A stretch of DNA of 64,000 bases from Bacteroidota bacterium. GTDB lineage: Bacteria > Bacteroidota > Bacteroidia > Flavobacteriales > Weeksellaceae. Shown one piece after another: positions 16,040-23,358 of this stretch (within the stretch, counting starts at the first letter, position 1; every line of letters starts with the position of its first letter). A model generated the notes under the pieces. The model saw only the letters and a program-made list of their open reading frames with translations, did not search any database and was not told the origin of the DNA. Location: NCBI GenBank assembly GCA_023393915.1, contig JAEXBS010000054.1:1-64000 (forward strand), written 5' to 3'. A program made the translations under genes and the position numbers.

Positions 16040-17179
16040 TTAAATCGATATTTTAAGTTCAGGTATAATTTCTGCCGATTCTTTCATTTTCTTATCTACA
16101 ATTTTTGCATAAATAGCAGTAGTACGGATTTCCCGATGTCCTAATCGTTTGGAAACCGTATAGATATCCGCTCCATTTTCAAGAAGAAGAACAGCATTGG
16201 TATGTCTGGCTGAATGAAACGTAATATGTTTTGAAATTCCTGCACGTACTGACCACCGAACAATCTCGTGATTATGAATACCACTGTATTTTAGACCTTT
16301 AAAAACTCGGTCGTTTGGATCTTTTCGCTCACCCAAGAGTTCTCTGGCTTGCTCTGAAATATACAAATACTCAACTCCATCAGTTTTTACTTGCCTAAAA
16401 TTGATTTTATAACTGTCCGGTTCATCTCTCACTTCTGACCAAAGCAAAGTATTAATATCACTCCATCGCAGTCCGGAAAGGCAAGAAAACAAAAATGCAC
16501 GTTTTAGCACCGGGTATTTGCATTCTGCTTTAGCCAATGCCTGTACTTCATCAAAAGTCAGATATTCTCTCTGACTTTCGGCTTGATCAAATGATTTAAC
16601 TTTTGCGCCATAATTTATAGAAATATATCCTTCATCAAATGCCCGGCGAAAAGCTGCTTTTACTTTATTGAAATAAGAATACTTAGAATTTTGGGAAAGT
16701 TCCAGACCACTTTTTGTTTTGGCCTCATTGTCAAAATAGTCCTTTACTCTTTTTAAAAAAGTCTCATCAATATCATCAAAAATGAGATTTGGAGAAACAA
16801 ACTTTTTTAAGTGCGCTAAAGTAGAAAACCAGTTTCCATAATTGTTATGCGAAAACTCTTTTTGTTTTTCTTCGGTGAGTTCATTGAAAAAATTCAGGAA
16901 TGCTCTTTTTCCTTTAGTGGTATTTTTTAGATCAAATCTACCCTGCAAATATTCAGCTTGTCGAATCGATAAAAGATTCTCAGCCATAGTCAAAGTTTCT
17001 CTGTTATGATTCTTCTCTTTACTATTCTTAGGTATACTGAATAGGTACATCTTTAGATTCTCATAATCTCGCAAGTGCCTCCTTTTAACTTAAGCAGAAA
17101 TTTCTGAGCCACGATAATACTCAATTGAAAGACTAATTGTTTCGTTCTTAAGTTTTCGTTGTTTTAGGGTAATCTTCAT
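16040..17179 (-). pseudogene. tyrosine integrase with premature stop codon
   Basis: The frame from the ATG at 17179 encodes MKITLKQRKLKNETISLSIE and YYRGSEISA, the usual arm-binding N-terminus of Bacteroidota integrases, then a TAA at 17090-17092. The same frame resumes and runs to 16040 with the core-binding SAM-like domain and catalytic domain: Arg in CLSGLRWSDI, HSARHTNAV (His and Arg), LGHREIRTT (His) and the nucleophile Tyr in AIYAKI. Restart at a TTG (17074) after AAAAGGAGG could give a 344-residue protein without the arm-binding domain. It adjoins the mnmE attachment site, so it is the island's integrase, but it is probably impaired. Confidence 0.85.
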
Positions 17180-17312
17180 AATTAGTACACTGGTACTACT
17201 TTAGATTTATATGTAGTACTAAATTAGCAACTAAAGTACAAACATTATCCGATATACGAAAATAAAAACAACGTAAATATCTGTTAATCAATTAAAAGAA
17301 TACAAAAGAAAT

Positions 17313-17350
17313 CAAAGGAAACTAAAATTATTTACCGATGCAAAACTTAG
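17313..17350. other. candidate attR at mnmE 3' end
   Basis: The island/chromosome junction overlaps the last mnmE codons (FCIGK-stop). The core CCGATGCA and the adjacent flank CAAAGGAAACTAAAATTA repeat the left-end site at 986-1028. Integration at the 3' end of mnmE (trmE/thdF) is known from other islands such as SGI1. The gene remains intact after insertion. Confidence 0.65.
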
Positions 17351-18716
17351 AAAATATATTACCTAGTAACTCGTCATTGGTAAACTCACCAGAGATTTCA
17401 CCTAAGTACTCTAGCGCATACCTTAGTTCATAAGCTAAAAGTTCGGTATGGAAGCTATCAGAAACCGCTTTTCTAACTCGATTAATTGAATCAAGGGATT
17501 TGGTTAAAGACTCGTAGTGCCTTTGATTAGTGATAACCACACTTTGCTCCTGCCCTTTAAGTGAATCAACGTAACGAGTAAGTTCTTCCTTTAACTCATC
17601 AAGCCCGGTTTGCTCTTTAGCTGAAATCGGAATGAGCGAACTAGCAAAACTTGGAATTAATTCTGATCTTAAAGTGTCATCAAACTTATCTGCTTCTCCT
17701 GTTGACAAATCAGATTTGTTGTGAAGAAGAATAATGTGAAGGTCTTTTCGAGCAAAGGTTTTAACAAAGTCAATTACTTCATCCGTCGTTGAATCTTGTT
17801 CATCAAAGAGATAAAGTAGAATTCTAGCGGATTCTATTTTCTCTTTTGCTTTTTGAACACCGATGGCTTCAATGGTGTCCTCGGTTTCACGGATACCAGC
17901 CGTATCTATAAATCTAAAGGCCGTTCCTTTCAAATGAAACACTTCTTCAATCGTATCTCTTGTCGTACCTGCAATATCACTGACAATGGCTCTATCTTCT
18001 TTTAATAGAGCATTTAATAAAGTAGATTTACCCGCATTAGGCTTTCCTATTATAGCTACTTCTACTCCATTCTTGACTGCATTTCCGTACTGGAAACTTT
18101 CAATAAGGTTTTTGAGCTTTCCTTCAATGGTATCGAGGAGGATAGTAAGAGCTGTTCTATCTGCAAATTCTACATCCTCTTCAGCAAAATCAAGTTCTAG
18201 TTCAATTAAAGAAGTAAAGTTTAGTAGATCTGTTCTCAAGTTGGAGATTTCATTGGAGATTCCTCCTTTTAGTTGATTAAGTGCTACTTTCCTAGAGGCT
18301 TCGTTCTCACTTGCAATTACATCAGCAATGGCTTCTGCTTGAGAAAGGTCAATACGACCGTTTAAGAAGGCGCGCTGAGTAAACTCACCGGCTTTAGCCA
18401 TTCTAGCTCCGTTCTTAATTAGAACTTCTAATATACGCGAAGCGATAAAGGGAGAACCATGTAAAGTGATTTCCACAGAATCTTCAGTAGTAAAAGTTTT
18501 AGGCGCTTGAAAAACGCTTACCATTACTTCATCAATAGATTCCTCTCCTTCTTTTATAAAGCCGTAGTGAATGGTATGGGATTTTACTTTAGTCAAATCT
18601 TTTCCATCAAATACTCTGGAAGTAATTTCAAAAGCATCTGGCCCTGAGATTCTAATGATGCCTAAAGCACCTACACCGCTCGCTGTTGCTAAAGCACAAA
18701 TGGTATCTTGATTCAT
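17328..18716 (-). CDS. mnmE: tRNA uridine-5-carboxymethylaminomethyl modification GTPase MnmE
   Basis: MnmE with MnmG modifies the wobble uridine of several tRNAs. The 462-residue protein has the N-terminal tetrahydrofolate-binding domain (about 1-118), a helical domain, and an inserted G domain with P-loop GKPNAGKST, DTAGIRET (G3) and NKSD (G4). The C-terminal catalytic Cys lies in FCIGK. TATTTTTG on the minus strand (18722-18729) is a promoter -7 candidate right before the start. Its 3' end is the insertion site of the island. Confidence 0.98.
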   Translation of the reverse strand: MNQDTICALATASGVGALGIIRISGPDAFEITSRVFDGKDLTKVKSHTIHYGFIKEGEESIDEVMVSVFQAPKTFTTEDSVEITLHGSPFIASRILEVLIKNGARMAKAGEFTQRAFLNGRIDLSQAEAIADVIASENEASRKVALNQLKGGISNEISNLRTDLLNFTSLIELELDFAEEDVEFADRTALTILLDTIEGKLKNLIESFQYGNAVKNGVEVAIIGKPNAGKSTLLNALLKEDRAIVSDIAGTTRDTIEEVFHLKGTAFRFIDTAGIRETEDTIEAIGVQKAKEKIESARILLYLFDEQDSTTDEVIDFVKTFARKDLHIILLHNKSDLSTGEADKFDDTLRSELIPSFASSLIPISAKEQTGLDELKEELTRYVDSLKGQEQSVVITNQRHYESLTKSLDSINRVRKAVSDSFHTELLAYELRYALEYLGEISGEFTNDELLGNIFSKFCIGK

Positions 18717-18756
18717 AAAAGCAAAAATACAAAGAATTTGAGCGTAAATAAATAGA

Positions 18757-18787
18757 TAAAAAAAGAACCAAGATTTTCACCTTGGTC
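18757..18787 (-). terminator. rho-independent terminator of ndk
   Basis: On the minus strand GGACCAAGGTGAAAATCTTGGTTC forms a hairpin followed by a run of seven or more T. It lies between ndk and the mnmE promoter. Confidence 0.8.
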
Positions 18788-18816
18788 CCTGTACTTTTAA
18801 TATTAAGAAAAACTTC

Positions 18817-19233
18817 TTAGAAAATTTCTCTTCCTGAAAAATGGAACTGAGCTTCAATTAGTGCATTTTCATCAGAATCCGATCCGTGCACTGCATTTTC
18901 TCCTACGCTTCTCGCGTACATTTTTCTAATAGTACCTTCAGCAGCTTCTGCTGGGTTGGTAGCTCCAATTAGCGTTCTGAAATCAGCTACTGCATTTTCT
19001 TTTTCAAGTACGGCAGCAACGATAGGTCCAGAAGACATGAATTCTACTAATTCTCCGTAGAATGGACGCTCAGCATGTACTTCGTAGAATTTTTTTGCAT
19101 CAGCAACAGTAAGCTGAGTAAGTTTTAGAGCTTTGATTTTAAACCCTCCCTCGGAGATTTTTCCAAGGATAGCACCGATGTGTCCGTCTGCTACTGCATC
19201 AGGCTTAATCATGGTAAAAGTGATGTTTGACAT
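18817..19233 (-). CDS. ndk: nucleoside diphosphate kinase
   Basis: Ndk balances nucleoside triphosphate pools through a phosphohistidine intermediate. The 138-residue protein begins MSNITFTMIKPDAV, has the NAVHGSDSDENA active-site block with the catalytic His near residue 114, and ends normally. A -7 motif TACTTTTG lies at 19253-19260 on the minus strand, 20 bp upstream. It is a monocistronic gene closed by its own terminator. Confidence 0.98.
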   Translation of the reverse strand: MSNITFTMIKPDAVADGHIGAILGKISEGGFKIKALKLTQLTVADAKKFYEVHAERPFYGELVEFMSSGPIVAAVLEKENAVADFRTLIGATNPAEAAEGTIRKMYARSVGENAVHGSDSDENALIEAQFHFSGREIF

Positions 19234-19325
19234 ATATTCAGTTTTGATGGTGCAAAAGTACGAAAATAAGAGGATAATTTTCTTAAGAAACTTTAACTAA
19301 ATTTTGACTTTATAGGTTTGTTTTT

Positions 19326-19341
19326 TGGCACAGATATTGAA
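19326..19341 (+). promoter_or_regulatory. sigma-54-like promoter element
   Basis: TGGCACAGATATTGAA fits the -24/-12 consensus TGGCACRNNNNTTGCW except for A in place of the conserved C of the -12 element. It precedes a short plus-strand segment that ends in a strong terminator. A TAGGTTTG (-7-like) sequence lies at 19313-19320, so a housekeeping promoter is also possible. Confidence 0.4.
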
Positions 19342-19351
19342 TAATAAGATT

Positions 19352-19419
19352 GTGATTCTCATGTTTAATTTGAGTTTTCATGGTTATTAGTTTTTACCCA
19401 GCTTCGGCTGGGTTTTTTT
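19352..19419 (+). ncRNA. candidate small RNA or leader-type transcript
   Basis: The segment lies in the ndk-rsgA gap on the strand opposite to both genes. It starts downstream of the sigma-54-like element and ends at a perfect terminator. It includes a 9-codon frame MFNLSFHGY (19361-19390) that stops just before the hairpin. No plus-strand gene is nearby, so the terminator suggests an independent transcript of about 70 nt. Transcription is inferred only. Confidence 0.35.
19396..19419 (+). terminator. rho-independent terminator (plus strand)
   Basis: ACCCAGC, loop TTCG, GCTGGGT, then TTTTTTT: a 7-bp GC-rich stem with a stable tetraloop and T tract on the plus strand. The minus strand lacks a T tract after the stem, so it does not look like the rsgA terminator. 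Confidence 0.85.
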
Positions 19420-19428
19420 ATTATAACC

Positions 19429-20343
19429 CTACTCCTCAGACTCTTCCATGAGCTTTAGATAGGTCGCATACCTGGACTCAAGAATCCTTCCTTTTTCAAC
19501 GGAGAGCTTTACCTCGCATTTAGGCTCATTTAAATGCAAACAATTGTGGTATTTGCATTCTCTTCCTGTGGAAAAAATTTCAGGAAAATAATGTTGTAGT
19601 TCGTGTTTGTCCACATCAATCATTCCAAATTCTCTTACTCCCGGCGTATCAATAACGGCGCCTCCAAAATGCCAAAAATGCATTTGAGCAAAAGTGGTGG
19701 TATGTTTTCCTTTTAGGTGTGTCGCAGAAATTTCCGAAGTCTTTAAGTTAAGACCTGGTTCTAACGCATTAACTAAGGTGGATTTTCCACTACCAGAATG
19801 GCCAAAAAAAACAGAAGTTCTGTCTTTCAATCGTTCTCGAAGCTCCTCTAGATTGTATCCGCTCTGGGAGGAGACTCCCAGGCTCTGGTAGCCAATTTTT
19901 TCGTACCATCCCCCCACTTCTAAGCAAAGGTCTTTTTCTTCCTGAGTTAATAAGTCTTGTTTGGTAAAAACGATTAAGGGCTCAATACTGTAGGCTTCAC
20001 AGCAGGCCAAGAACCGATCTAAAAAGCCAAGGGAAGTTTCGGGTTGCTTTAGCGTAAAGAGAACGCAGGCCACATCGATATTAGAAGCAATGATGTGCGC
20101 TTCTTTTGAGAGGTTGACGCTGCGGCGAATAAGATAATTCTTTCGAGGTTCAATTTTCGTAATCCAAGCCACATCATCGGCTTCTAATTGAAACTCTACT
20201 TTATCTCCAACTGCTAGAGGATTGGTAAGGCGGGTTTTTATAAGTTTAAACTTTCCACGGATTCTAGCCTCGTAGATCTTTTGGTCCTCAAGGTCTTGTA
20301 CCTGATACCAACTGCCCGTCGATTTTATTACCAGCCCTTTCAT
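19429..20343 (-). CDS. rsgA: ribosome small subunit-dependent GTPase A
   Basis: RsgA is a circularly permuted GTPase that assists late 30S maturation. The 304-residue protein has an OB-fold (about 1-70) and G motifs in permuted order: FTKQD (G4, about 128), GHSGSGKSTLVNAL (P-loop, about 177) and DTPGVREFG (G3, about 227). The C-terminal zinc site is CKYHNCLHLNEPKC. It begins 3 bp after the stop of the DAHP synthase gene, so the two are co-transcribed. Confidence 0.97.
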   Translation of the reverse strand: MKGLVIKSTGSWYQVQDLEDQKIYEARIRGKFKLIKTRLTNPLAVGDKVEFQLEADDVAWITKIEPRKNYLIRRSVNLSKEAHIIASNIDVACVLFTLKQPETSLGFLDRFLACCEAYSIEPLIVFTKQDLLTQEEKDLCLEVGGWYEKIGYQSLGVSSQSGYNLEELRERLKDRTSVFFGHSGSGKSTLVNALEPGLNLKTSEISATHLKGKHTTTFAQMHFWHFGGAVIDTPGVREFGMIDVDKHELQHYFPEIFSTGRECKYHNCLHLNEPKCEVKLSVEKGRILESRYATYLKLMEESEE

Positions 20344-20346
20344 TAT

Positions 20347-21432
20347 TTATTCTGGTTTGTCAATCATTACGCTGTTTTGAACTTCGATGGAAGCTTCATG
20401 GATCGCTTTGAAAAGTCTTTCAATAAATTCCTTGCTCATTCCGGTTTCTGCCGCTTTTTGCGAAGCGTACTCGGTAATGACTTTCCAACGTTCAGGCTGA
20501 AAAATAGCCAGATTGTTTTCTTTTTTCACCTCTCCAATTTTCTCAGAAAGTTTCATTCTTTGAGAGAGAAGTTCAATTAATTGAAAATCGATATCCGAAA
20601 TAAGAGTCCGGTGTTTTCCCAGCTCATCTTCGTAACCCAAGATTCCTTGCTGGCGGATTTCTAATCCTTGGATAAGCTCCGAAAGCACTTCCGGAGTAAT
20701 CTGTTGCATCGCATCGCTCCAAGCCTCATCGGGAGAACAGTGGGTCTCAATCATTGCCCCAGAGTATCCTACGTTCATGGCCTCTTGAGCAATGGAGAAA
20801 AGTCCTGTTCTATTTCCACAGATGTGAGAAGGATCCACGATCATTGGAATATTAGGATATTGATTTTTAAAATCAAGCGCAATCTGCCAATTCGGAATAT
20901 TGCGGTATTTGGTTTTCTGGTAAGTAGAAAACCCTCTATGGATGGCTCCAATGTTTTCAATTCCTCTTCCTAGTAGTCTTTCCATAGCTCCGATCCAAAG
21001 AGCCAAATCCGGGTTCACTGGATTTTTAACCAGTACCGGCTTTTGAGTTCCTTCAAGAGCATCAGCGATTTCTTGAACCGTGAAAGGATTCACTGTGGAT
21101 CGGGCTCCGATCCAAAGGATATCTACGTCGGCTTCTAAAGCAGCTATTACGTGATGCGCATTAGCTACTTCAGTGGCGGTTTTAAATCCGTATTCTTCTT
21201 TTACTTTCTTTAGCCAAGAGAGTCCAATCACTCCTACTCCTTCAAAACCATTGGGTTTGGTTCTAGGCTTCCAGATCCCTGCACGAAACACAGGTACTTG
21301 ATCCGTGGATTCTTTAATTCTTTTAGCAGTTTCAAGCATTTGGCTCTCACTTTCTGCACTACAAGGTCCTGCTATAATCAAAGGAGATGAAAACTCCTTT
21401 ATCCACGTATTTTTTAAATCTTTTAGTTGCAT
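20347..21432 (-). CDS. bifunctional DAHP synthase / chorismate mutase
   Basis: The enzyme joins the first step of the shikimate pathway (phosphoenolpyruvate plus erythrose-4-phosphate to DAHP) to chorismate mutase. The N-terminal barrel is class I-beta type: IIAGPCSAESE near 20, FRAGIWKPRTKP near 50, VDPSHICGNR near 210 and IETHCSPDEAWSDA near 238. The C-terminal AroQ domain spans about 270-350 (HRTLISDIDFQLIELLSQRM). The ATG at 21432 (MQLKDLKNTW) is preferred over 21447. The mutase domain often acts as the feedback sensor for prephenate in such fusions. Confidence 0.93.
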   Translation of the reverse strand: MQLKDLKNTWIKEFSSPLIIAGPCSAESESQMLETAKRIKESTDQVPVFRAGIWKPRTKPNGFEGVGVIGLSWLKKVKEEYGFKTATEVANAHHVIAALEADVDILWIGARSTVNPFTVQEIADALEGTQKPVLVKNPVNPDLALWIGAMERLLGRGIENIGAIHRGFSTYQKTKYRNIPNWQIALDFKNQYPNIPMIVDPSHICGNRTGLFSIAQEAMNVGYSGAMIETHCSPDEAWSDAMQQITPEVLSELIQGLEIRQQGILGYEDELGKHRTLISDIDFQLIELLSQRMKLSEKIGEVKKENNLAIFQPERWKVITEYASQKAAETGMSKEFIERLFKAIHEASIEVQNSVMIDKPE

Positions 21433-21523
21433 ATATCTTTTAAGCATTTCTGTGGAGAAACAACCTTTTATCTTTACAAGGTTCTACTTTAGTCCACGGG
21501 TCTATTCTATTAATTATTTTTCT

Positions 21524-23250
21524 TTACGAAAGGTCCAGTTTAAATTCTTTATCAAGCTCTAGTAAAGCAGGATTCTTTTTAGCCATTTTTTCAAATACAG
21601 TTCGCTTGGTTACAATCTCCTTTTTAATTTGATGATTCTTCTCAAACTCAAACTGAACTTTTTGGTTGTGGACCGAAGTTCTGAACTGATTTAAAAATTC
21701 ACTTTGTACTTTTTCAAATTCAGACCGGGAAGCATCTGAAGCGTACTGAATGGTAATGGTAGCTTCACTGGTCTTTTTTAGTACAAAACTACCTATGGCA
21801 TGGGAGATCAGATTCTTTTCCGCTTGCAGTTTCTCAAGGTAATTCTTCCAGTGCGTATCGATATCCGTTTGAGTAAAGTGGTGGCTCGGGATGTCCTTAT
21901 CTTCCAAAAAGTCTTCCTGTAAAGAATCTAGCGTTTCAATTTTTGGTTTGAGTGCCTCTTGAATACTGAACTTGGAGGCGGGCTTTTGGCCGTTATTAAG
22001 CGCTAGAGGTTTTGTACTTACGCTCTTTTTTGGAGGAGATGGAATGCCGGCTACTGAATTCTCTTTAGGCTTTACTTCAGACTCCTTAGGCGAGACTTTA
22101 GTTTCAACAACTTCTTTCTTCTCGATTTCTTTTTCATGCCCCTGAAGAAAATGGGACGCTGGAAGGATTAAGAATTTTTTTTTTTAGGTTCGCCGCCCTG
22201 AGAAAGGGAACAAAGTTGCATTAGAGCAATTTCTACGGTTAGTCTTGGGTTCTTCGAAGCCTTATAGTGGATGTCAGCATAGTTGCAGATTTCAATAGCT
22301 GAAATTAAATTCTGAGGCGTCCAGGAAGCACTTTGCTTTAAGTATTTTTCTCTTGTATTCTCTCCTACTTCAATTAAAGCAAGGGTCGAAGGATTCTGTG
22401 CCATCATTAGGTCTCTAAAATGACTTCCCATCCCTGCAATAAAAATATGAGGATCAAATCCTTTCTTTACAATCTGATCAAATAAAGCCAGAAGCTCTGG
22501 AATCTGACCTTCCTTTGCTAAATCTGCTGCTTTTAGGAATTGATCGTAATCTAGAATATTTAGGACTTCGGCCGTCTTATCCAGTGTAATGTTTCCTTGA
22601 GAGAAAGTTACAATTCGATCAAATATGGAAAGAGAATCCCGAAGGGCTCCGTCAGCTTTTTGAGCAATTAAGTAAAGTGCGTCTTTTTCGTAAGACACGC
22701 CTTCTTTCTCTGCAATAGAAATCAGGTGATTTTGGATGTCTTCGATCGAGATTCTTTTAAAATCATAAATCTGACAACGAGATAAAATCGTTGGAATGAT
22801 TTTATGTTTTTCAGTCGTTGCTAAGATAAAAATAGCATGCTTAGGCGGCTCTTCTAGGGTTTTCAAAAAAGCATTGAATGCCTGAGTAGAGAGCATGTGC
22901 ACCTCGTCAATAATGTAAACTTTGTAGTTACCGGTTTGGGGCGCATAGCGCACTTGATCGGTTAACTCTCGAATATCGTCTACAGAGTTGTTGGAAGCGG
23001 CATCGAGTTCGTGGATATTGTAGGCAAATCCGTCCTCTGAGGTAGAACCGTCTCTTTCATTAATCTTACGCGCTAAAATTCTAGCACACGTGGTTTTCCC
23101 TACCCCTCTAGGGCCACAAAACAATAGGGCCTGAGGAATTTTTCCGCTTTCAATGGCATGGTCTAATGTATCGGTAATATGAGCCTGTCCGACCACAGAG
23201 TCAAAGTCTAAAGGACGGTATTTACGGGCTGATACAATAAAGTTTTCCAT
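21524..23250 (-). CDS. dnaX: DNA polymerase III tau/gamma subunit, A11 slippage site inside
   Basis: DnaX is the clamp-loader ATPase of the replicase. The zero frame (22168-23250, 360 residues) contains the AAA+ module: FCGPRGVGKTTCARIL (Walker A), DEVHML (Walker B), and the sensor region; it ends PKKKNS-stop. The stop falls just after 11 consecutive A at 22175-22185 (coding strand). Gaining one A, or slipping -1, opens a frame that continues through a Lys/Glu-rich linker (KKEVVETKVSPKESEV) to the C-terminal domain ending at 21524, giving about 575 residues (tau). The zero frame would be gamma. TATTTTTG at 23255-23262 (minus) is a -7 candidate right before the start. A homopolymer sequencing error is the alternative. 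Confidence 0.9.
22175..22185 (-). other. A11 slippery run in dnaX
   Basis: Eleven A residues on the coding strand follow CCT codon 356, and the zero-frame stop is two codons later. The -1 frame downstream stays open for over 200 codons and encodes the tau C-terminus. Thermus dnaX makes gamma and tau by transcriptional slippage at a comparable A run. Confidence 0.7.
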
Positions 23251-23275
23251 TGCTCAAAAATAGATAAAAAATAGT

Positions 23276-23322
23276 CAAAAAAAAAACTTTGCGCCCCAGA
23301 AATCCTCCTGAGAGCGCAAAGT
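23276..23322 (-). terminator. rho-independent terminator of hppA
   Basis: On the minus strand ACTTTGCGC pairs with GCGCAAAGT across a loop of about 19 bases (with CTCAGGAGG partly pairing inside), followed by ten or so T. It lies between hppA and dnaX. Confidence 0.8.
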
Positions 23323-23358
23323 AAATTCTTTAGCGTCGTAGCGCCTTGAGGGATATGT

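Larger units (their letters stand above)
14086..16040 (-). pseudogene. membrane protein gene split by an IS3 element
   Basis: The 5' part (15586-16040) encodes MMENILNILFLASIAGIIFQ and a protein with four or so hydrophobic helices, ending LLSNDKLDDI at the insertion. If the IS and one copy of the ATAT duplication are removed, the frame continues as AIYGAATKGLSFFTFFSLFF and YLLMRNRKQNQALTEELESR, stopping at 14086. The uninterrupted protein would have about 200 residues with a C-terminal membrane helix. I recognise no family. Its ATG overlaps the integrase stop, so it was co-transcribed with the integrase. Confidence 0.85.

Noticed and set aside
19396..19419. Hairpin as terminator of rsgA
   Set aside because: The T tract is on the plus strand while rsgA is on the minus strand, where the stem is followed by TAAAAAC.
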